Positions 7,298 to 11,482 of a stretch of DNA of 11,482 nucleotides are shown piece after piece. Below the pieces are notes generated by a model. The model was given only the letters and a program-made list of their open reading frames with translations. It did no database searches and was not told the DNA's origin. The DNA lies in NCBI GenBank assembly GCA_030639665.1, contig DAOWCC010000067.1:1-11482 (forward strand), read 5' to 3'. Origin of the DNA: Elusimicrobiota bacterium. Lineage in GTDB: Bacteria; Elusimicrobiota; Elusimicrobia; Elusimicrobiales; UBA9959. Each line of letters starts with the position of its first letter. Position 1 is the stretch's first letter. A program made the position numbers and the translations under genes.

Positions 7298-7335
7298 TAT
7301 ATTCAAATTCTATCGCTTTAAATTTGTAAACGCAA
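7249..7335. repeat. Direct repeat copy 1 (promoter plus N-terminus of sensor gene)
   Basis: Eighty-seven bases match 8450-8536 in the same orientation with seven substitutions and no gaps (80/87, 92%). Similarity begins at GGGCTATATGAA and ends exactly at the -35 box of the sensor promoter. This copy contains the functional start region of the sensor. Confidence 0.9.
7307..7335 (-). promoter_or_regulatory. Probable promoter of the sensor gene, nearly leaderless
   Basis: On the - strand, TTGCGT (7335-7330), a 17-base spacer and TAGAAT (7312-7307) precede the ATG at 7297 by nine bases. Transcription should start only two or three bases ahead of the ATG. The same layout (TTGCGT, 17 bases, TAGACT) is kept in the duplicate at 8508-8536. 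No Shine-Dalgarno is seen. Confidence 0.5.
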
Positions 7336-7530
7336 ACGATTGAATCAATGTGTTGCAAGGTTTTAGAAGGGTGTCTCTTCTTGAGTTCTCATATAGAAGG
7401 TTTTAGCATTTTGACTATGACATTTCTATTTAACGCATATATGACATTTTAAAAAAATTAATACCAAAGTTTCCTGCAATTTACTACAATCGAATTAATA
7501 AACATGTTGGTTATCGGTTGGAGGGTTTTA
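7336..7530. promoter_or_regulatory. Divergent intergenic region with short direct repeats
   Basis: This AT-rich stretch separates the sensor (-) from the exported barrel-like protein (+). The ten-base sequence TATGACATTT occurs at 7416-7425 and 7440-7449 (24 bases apart), and AAGGTTTTAG at 7357-7366 and 7397-7406 (40 apart); either pair could be a regulator site. Possible + strand promoter pieces are TACAAT at 7485-7490 (no good -35) or TTGACT at 7411-7416 with GCATAT 18 bases on. GGAGGG at 7520-7525 is the Shine-Dalgarno that sets the start at 7531. Confidence 0.4.
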
Positions 7531-8397
7531 ATGAAAAAAATTTACTATTTGTTTTCAGTGATCTTGTTAGGCTGTGTTTGCTCTGCGGCGGCGGAGGTGC
7601 GCTTTGCTAATACTTTAGATTTTCGATCGATGATTTCACCTATTTTGGCTGCTGCCGCGCCTGTTACCAAATTAAAGCCGGGGTTGAACGAAATAAAGAT
7701 CGCCCCGGGTATTTTTAAGGGTAAGAAGTCAAAAGATGAAGGGGGGACAGGTTTCAGGGCGTATGATGTTAAAGGAACTGCGGGAGCTGTTTCATACCTG
7801 CACGCGTTCAGCGAGCATTTCGGTTTTAGCGTGCTTTTGGGGTATGAAAAAGGCACGGGGAACGCCCCCATGCTTATAGAGGTCAACCAGAACGATCTTC
7901 TCGGCGCATATTCCGGTGACGTTACCCAGCAGTCCTATGTGCTGATGCCGAGCATAATTTATGATCCTTTTGGCGGCTCAGAGGGATTCAGGTTTCCGAT
8001 TTACGCCGGCTTTGGCTATTACAAAGCCAATGATGAACGGGAAATTACCGCGCGCATCGGTGCAAATACCTATCAAGGCACACTGGAGCAGACTAATACT
8101 ATCATGGCGCCTGTGTTCGGGCTGGCTCCGGCTTTTAATGTCTGGAAGTTCAGGATGAACACTTTCTTTATTATGATGATGGGCAGTCAGACGGACAAGA
8201 GCGGAGCCCTGCGCAATGTTACAACCGGAGCGAATGAGCCGTTATTGTTCATGGATGACGACTCCAGTGAAATGGTTGGAACAATGGGGTTTGGCGCAAA
8301 GTTTACTCCCTGGAACCTCGGTTATACTTTCTCATTGGTTAAGGAATGTTCTTTTCATTCGCTCAACTGGAGTTTCAACTGGGGCGCCCCGAAGTAA
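7531..8397 (+). CDS. Exported barrel-like outer-membrane protein, unrecognised family
   Basis: The protein has 288 residues from the ATG at 7531, chosen over the ATG at 7504 because GGAGGG lies six bases before it and a signal peptide then starts directly: MKKIYYLFSVILLGCVCSAA. Cleavage after SAAA by signal peptidase I is likely; LLGC also resembles a lipobox, so a lipoprotein is possible. The mature part alternates polar and aromatic residues in short strands with Gly/Asp turns (FGFSVLLGYEKG, RFPIYAGFGYYKA, NLGYTFSLVK, SLNWSFNWG), as in small outer-membrane barrels, but does not end in Phe. I do not recognise the family. GC is higher than in the neighbours (32/60 in 8101-8160 and 29/60 in 7981-8040, against 19/60 in 5221-5280 and 21/60 in 6781-6840), and the gene lies between two direct repeats. 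Confidence 0.75.
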   Translation: MKKIYYLFSVILLGCVCSAAAEVRFANTLDFRSMISPILAAAAPVTKLKPGLNEIKIAPGIFKGKKSKDEGGTGFRAYDVKGTAGAVSYLHAFSEHFGFSVLLGYEKGTGNAPMLIEVNQNDLLGAYSGDVTQQSYVLMPSIIYDPFGGSEGFRFPIYAGFGYYKANDEREITARIGANTYQGTLEQTNTIMAPVFGLAPAFNVWKFRMNTFFIMMMGSQTDKSGALRNVTTGANEPLLFMDDDSSEMVGTMGFGAKFTPWNLGYTFSLVKECSFHSLNWSFNWGAPK

Positions 8398-8449
8398 AAT
8401 AAATCAGACGCTTCCGCAGCAAAAAGAGCCCCGGCCTTGAGCGGCTGCT

Positions 8450-8507
8450 GGGCTATATGAATAAAAAAATTACCTTTATTGTTAAGAGAGTGAAGTATTA
8501 TATTTAA
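8450..8507 (-). pseudogene. Remnant of a duplicated sensor-gene N-terminus
   Basis: Read on the - strand, this keeps the codons for HSLNNKGNFFIHIA of the sensor, with synonymous changes AAT to AAC and GGC to GGT. The start ATG has become ATA, the TTG has become TTA, and the next Phe codon now reads Leu. Homology stops after about 19 codons. The promoter-like TTGCGT/TAGACT pair is kept at 8536-8508. It appears to be the broken 5' end of a paralogue of the Cache-PAS-CBS-DUF294 gene. Confidence 0.65.
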
Positions 8508-8536
8508 AGTCTATCGCTTTAAATATGTAAACGCAA
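8450..8536. repeat. Direct repeat copy 2
   Basis: Second copy of the 87-base block at 7249-7335, 1201 bases downstream, same orientation, seven substitutions. It lies between the ends of the barrel-like gene (+) and the PorV-like gene (-), where no coding function is evident. Confidence 0.9.
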
Positions 8537-8569
8537 TAAAACCATGATTGTTTTTGGGGATTGTGAAAA

Positions 8570-9475
8570 TTAAAAATGAAATTTTAAAGAAATAAGATGA
8601 GAGCTTTCCAAATCTCCAAAAGGAGTAAAGCTGTAATCAATCATCGCGCGCTGTATATTGAAACCGAAACCGACGGATATTCCCGGTCCCGTGTTTTTAT
8701 CTGAATCTGTTTTGTATCCGGCGCGAAGCGATATCTTTTCCAGAGCTTGCCATTGCGCGCCCGTTTTAACGGCAACGGAGTTATCCGAAGGTTTGTTTAT
8801 CTCGGCGGATAAAATTATTTTTTCCGTATAGTTCATTGCCGCGCCGAGTCTGATAGTAAGCGGCAGAGAAAATTGTTCTTCATATAGTTTTATCGCTCCG
8901 CCGACATTTTGCACCGCGGCGCCAAATTTAAATTTTTCATATTCGTACATTGCTCCCGCGTCCGCGGCGAATGTAGAGGCGCTTTTTTCCTCTACGGCTT
9001 CCTTAATCAATTTGAGGCCGAAACCAAGAGAAAGTCTGTCTGAAAATTTTTTTCCCGCCGCCGCTGAAATTACAGTTCCGCTCGCGCCGAACTCCTCTCC
9101 AATATCATTTCCGTTAATATCTCTTTTAATCATTTCTCCGCTATGAAGATAGTTTAGCGTTAATCCGAGGGTCCAGTTTTCAAAAGGATGAGCGTATCCC
9201 ATAAATTCGCTTTTTATTCCTTCTATCCATTCATTATGGCTTACCATTATCTCTTTTTCTCTAATTTGAATCAGTCCCGAAGGATTCCATTGAACGGCAT
9301 TTATATCATCGGCAATGGCGCAAAAGGAGCCTCCCATAGCGACGGGTCCGGCTCCCATGCCTATATTGAGGAAAGATGCCGCGCTCGTTCCTTCGCTTCC
9401 GGCAAAACCGGTTGAGGTGATAAGAATGCAGGCGCAAATATAAATTAAAGTTTTAAAATGTTTTATCATTGGCAT
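8570..9475 (-). CDS. PorV/UPF0164-family outer-membrane beta-barrel
   Basis: The 301-residue protein starts with a signal peptide (basic MPMIKHFK, hydrophobic core to ~20, cleavage probably after GFA at ~25). Residues ~37-67 hold the PorV/PorQ (UPF0164) signature: NIGMGAGPVAMGGSF, AIADDINAV and WNPSGL. Repeated amphipathic strands follow, and the last residue is Phe in LKFHF, the usual signal for barrel insertion. PorV in Bacteroidota is the outer-membrane shuttle of the type IX secretion system; related proteins occur widely in other phyla with roles not established. The ATG at 9475 overlaps the stop of the upstream surface-protein gene in a TAATG, with no Shine-Dalgarno, so translation is coupled. 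The neighbour carries a sorting-type C-terminal domain, supporting a secretion role. PorV versus PorQ cannot be decided. Confidence 0.85.
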   Translation of the reverse strand: MPMIKHFKTLIYICACILITSTGFAGSEGTSAASFLNIGMGAGPVAMGGSFCAIADDINAVQWNPSGLIQIREKEIMVSHNEWIEGIKSEFMGYAHPFENWTLGLTLNYLHSGEMIKRDINGNDIGEEFGASGTVISAAAGKKFSDRLSLGFGLKLIKEAVEEKSASTFAADAGAMYEYEKFKFGAAVQNVGGAIKLYEEQFSLPLTIRLGAAMNYTEKIILSAEINKPSDNSVAVKTGAQWQALEKISLRAGYKTDSDKNTGPGISVGFGFNIQRAMIDYSFTPFGDLESSHLISLKFHF

Positions 9476-11482
9476 TACCAGAATATGGCGAATTTCTCTT
9501 TTTTATCTCCGTTGTCGCTCTTCAGAACATAGATATATACTCCGCTGGCGACTTTTTTTCCACTGCTGTTTTTACCGTCCCACTTTCCGACTTTAGACCC
9601 TACCTGAGTGAATATCTCAGAACCTTCTTTCAGTGTTCTCACCAGTCTGCCGGCGACATTGTAAATATAAATCTCAATATTGGTTGTTGTCAAAGGTATT
9701 CCGCCAATCCTTAAATATGACTGCGTTTTTATATAGCAGGGATTCGGATAAGCGATAACACTGTTTAAGGCGAGCGAAGACGGGCTTATTTTCATAAGCG
9801 AGAAAATTGAAAAATGATTCATTGAAGCTCTTACCGTGTTTGAAGAAAAGTCCGTCTGAGAATTTGAGACCAATTCCCATTTGCTCAAAACATCATTAAG
9901 ATGGAACATTCCAAGTTCGCTTTCTTTTACCCCTGTTCCGTCCACTATTCCGTCTTGATTCGCGTCTATATAAGGAATGGTTATAGTTATGTCGGTCTGG
10001 AAATTTGTGATATTCAAAGATGATATATCTTCTGTAGCCGTGAATTCGCGATAAAGGTCAGCTCCTTCAATTGCCGAAACGGACAAATCATCGGTAATAT
10101 TTGCATTGGCTTCGTTTATAAGGGCAGTTTCCGTGGTAAGAGTGGAAATGGCTACATTTACATCCTCAAGCACGGCATCCGGCGGAAGTTCCACTTTTGT
10201 TCCGTCTTCAAAGTAGATAGTTCCTCCGGTATTTTTATCTATTGTAGTTTCAATCGTGAATGTTTCTCCTGATGTAATCGTATTGCCCGTGTTTCCGGCC
10301 GCGTCCGTGGCCGAGAATGCGAATGTGGCCGTTCCTTCGGGCGTATCGGGGTTTATAAAGAAATCACCCTGCCAGTTCTTATCCGAGCCGGTAAGAGTGA
10401 TTTCTCCCGCCGCGGCGCTCAGAGGAGTAAAGTCTAAATACGGAGTTTGTGATATTGCGGAGGCGTCAACTATTACAAGAGTGGCTTGAAATAATCCCGT
10501 TCCCAATGGCGGCGTGGATGAAAGAGAGACGGTGACTGTCGGGGAAACCGTATCCACTTCAAAATTTTCCGAGCTATTGCCCGTATTGCCTGCCAGGTCA
10601 TCTCCGCTGACATTTATATCGGCGGTTCCGTCAAAACCGGAAACGACGGAGTATAAGCCTGTCCAGTTTATATCATCGCTTGAGGACATTGTTACGGAAG
10701 TTGGAGCGCCCTGTCCGTTTTGCTGCACGCTTACCGAAGGAGATGAATTAAGTTCTTCATTTGCCGCTGCGGTAATGGTGATTGGGCCCTGTCCGGCGGG
10801 ATTGCTTGATGCAGAAATTGTAAATGTGGGCGATGAAGTGTCAATTATAAATTTAAATTTGTCAGCTGAACTTAAATTGCCGGCATTATCAACGGCGGCC
10901 AAATGAAACCAAAATGTTCCGTTAGCCGTCGTGGATGAAGCGGAAGTTCCTTCCGTTTCGGTAGACATATCCAGACTGTAGGTTTCCGTTTGGTTTACGG
11001 CATAGCTGTATCCCTCGACTCCCGAGCCGGAATCCGATGCCGATGTCCAGTCAAATGAAATATCGGCGTTTGAATAAGGAGTATCTTCGGGATGTGATGA
11101 TGAAATTATCGGTTTTGTGGGAGTTGCCGTATCCACTTCAAAATTGCCGGTATCGGTATTTGTGCTTCCCGCCAAATCCATTCCTTCAATTGAAATTAAG
11201 GCCGTTCCGTCAAAGTCCGTTATTACTCCATATATTCCGCTCCATATCATATTGTCGGAACTTGACATTGAAACATTCGCGGAGGTTGCCCCGTTTTGAG
11301 TAACGGTAACAGTTGTTTGGCTCAGTTCTTCGCTGGCAATAAAAGAAATGGCGATATTTCCTTCTTTCGCGGGGTCGCTTGACGACATAATAAAGCTGAA
11401 GGTTGGAGTTGTGACATCAATTTTTACCGGTCCGTAAGTGTCCGCTTCTCCCCAGTTTCCGGCATTATCTTTTGCTCCTTCA
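9475..11482 (-). CDS. Large Ig-repeat surface protein with C-terminal sorting (T9SS/FlgD-like) domain, 5' end outside window
   Basis: The frame stays open through the right edge, so the protein is longer than the 637 residues counted from the Met at 11388. From that Met: Ig-like unit (2-91), FN3-like domain (~92-187), second Ig-like unit (189-284), a more divergent third (~285-380), a ZU5-like stretch (GGTIYFEDGTKVELPPDAV, ~388-406), a Ca-binding-like loop DANQDGIVDG (475-484), then a C-terminal domain (~541-637) with YPNPC, IYIYNVAGRLVRTL, GKWDGKNSSGKKVASGVYIY and the ending KEKFAIFW. That last domain matches FlgD-like/type A C-terminal sorting domains, which direct secretion through type IX-like systems. 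DNAGN and FEVDT(A/V)xPT recur at module ends. It is likely a secreted or cell-surface adhesin or binding protein; the ligand is unknown. It is coupled to the PorV-like gene. Confidence 0.85.
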   Translation of the reverse strand, partial: EGAKDNAGNWGEADTYGPVKIDVTTPTFSFIMSSSDPAKEGNIAISFIASEELSQTTVTVTQNGATSANVSMSSSDNMIWSGIYGVITDFDGTALISIEGMDLAGSTNTDTGNFEVDTATPTKPIISSSHPEDTPYSNADISFDWTSASDSGSGVEGYSYAVNQTETYSLDMSTETEGTSASSTTANGTFWFHLAAVDNAGNLSSADKFKFIIDTSSPTFTISASSNPAGQGPITITAAANEELNSSPSVSVQQNGQGAPTSVTMSSSDDINWTGLYSVVSGFDGTADINVSGDDLAGNTGNSSENFEVDTVSPTVTVSLSSTPPLGTGLFQATLVIVDASAISQTPYLDFTPLSAAAGEITLTGSDKNWQGDFFINPDTPEGTATFAFSATDAAGNTGNTITSGETFTIETTIDKNTGGTIYFEDGTKVELPPDAVLEDVNVAISTLTTETALINEANANITDDLSVSAIEGADLYREFTATEDISSLNITNFQTDITITIPYIDANQDGIVDGTGVKESELGMFHLNDVLSKWELVSNSQTDFSSNTVRASMNHFSIFSLMKISPSSLALNSVIAYPNPCYIKTQSYLRIGGIPLTTTNIEIYIYNVAGRLVRTLKEGSEIFTQVGSKVGKWDGKNSSGKKVASGVYIYVLKSDNGDKKEKFAIFW
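10537..11385 (-). repeat. Repeated Ig-like modules within the surface protein
   Basis: Two units of roughly 90-96 residues, at 11385-11116 and 10824-10537, share S(S/N)xPAxxGxIxIxxxAxEEL, SMSSSDxxxWSG-type cores, FDGTAxIxxxxxDLAG and FEVDTxxPT. They are separated by an unrelated FN3-like module. The part right of 11388 (GAKDNAGNWGEAD) is the end of a further module. Confidence 0.75.

Noticed and set aside
8418..8456. GC-rich inverted pieces (AGCCC...GGGCT) after the barrel-like gene, as a terminator
   Set aside because: The stem is short and broken, and no T-run follows; not convincing.
10256..10906. Open frames on the + strand over the Ig-repeat gene
   Set aside because: Antisense shadows of a repeat-rich coding region; their sequence mirrors the Ser/Thr/Gly codons of the opposite strand and has no independent features.
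1..11482. CRISPR array, tRNA, rRNA, transposase or phage genes
   Set aside because: No regularly spaced repeat-spacer units, no recognisable RNA gene, and no transposase- or integrase-like protein in any frame.

Overview
The window looks like chromosomal DNA of a Gram-negative-type (two-membrane) bacterium of moderate to low GC. Evidence for two membranes is a PorV-like outer-membrane beta-barrel ending in Phe, a secreted multi-domain protein with a type IX-like C-terminal sorting/FlgD-like domain, a second exported barrel-like protein and a lipoprotein signal. The mix (DUF3738, UPF0164/PorV, FlgD-like CTD proteins, ActP-like symporter) would fit an under-sampled lineage such as Elusimicrobiota, Omnitrophota or an FCB relative. 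That placement is inference; no rRNA or marker gene is present.

Left part (1-2297). A DUF3738 (TIGR03435-like) protein cut by the left edge is followed on the + strand by an ankyrin-repeat lipoprotein. Converging on it from the - strand is a calcineurin-like phosphoesterase with a near-consensus promoter placed so close to its ATG that the mRNA should be leaderless.

Centre (2344-7335, all - strand, read right to left). This is an apparent carboxylate-uptake locus: a membrane sensor of architecture Cache-PAS-CBS-CBS-DUF294 nucleotidyltransferase, then a DUF485 small membrane protein (YjcH-like), then an ActP-like sodium:solute symporter, ending at a perfect bidirectional terminator. The gap between sensor and DUF485 gene can fold into a riboswitch-like element with a 15-bp closing stem and three internal hairpins. 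The symporter frame runs through a nine-A run and stops inside the terminator hairpin. A one-base shift restores an ordinary C-terminus ahead of the hairpin.

Right-centre (7336-8569). A + strand exported barrel-like protein of visibly higher GC lies between two 87-bp, 92%-identical direct repeats. Each repeat holds the sensor promoter plus its first codons; the right copy has lost its start codons and is a remnant of a duplicated sensor gene.

Right part (8570-11482, - strand). A large surface protein with Ig-like/FN3-like repeats, a ZU5-like segment and a C-terminal sorting-type domain (5' end outside the window) is translationally coupled to a PorV/UPF0164 barrel, suggesting a cargo-plus-secretion-partner pair.
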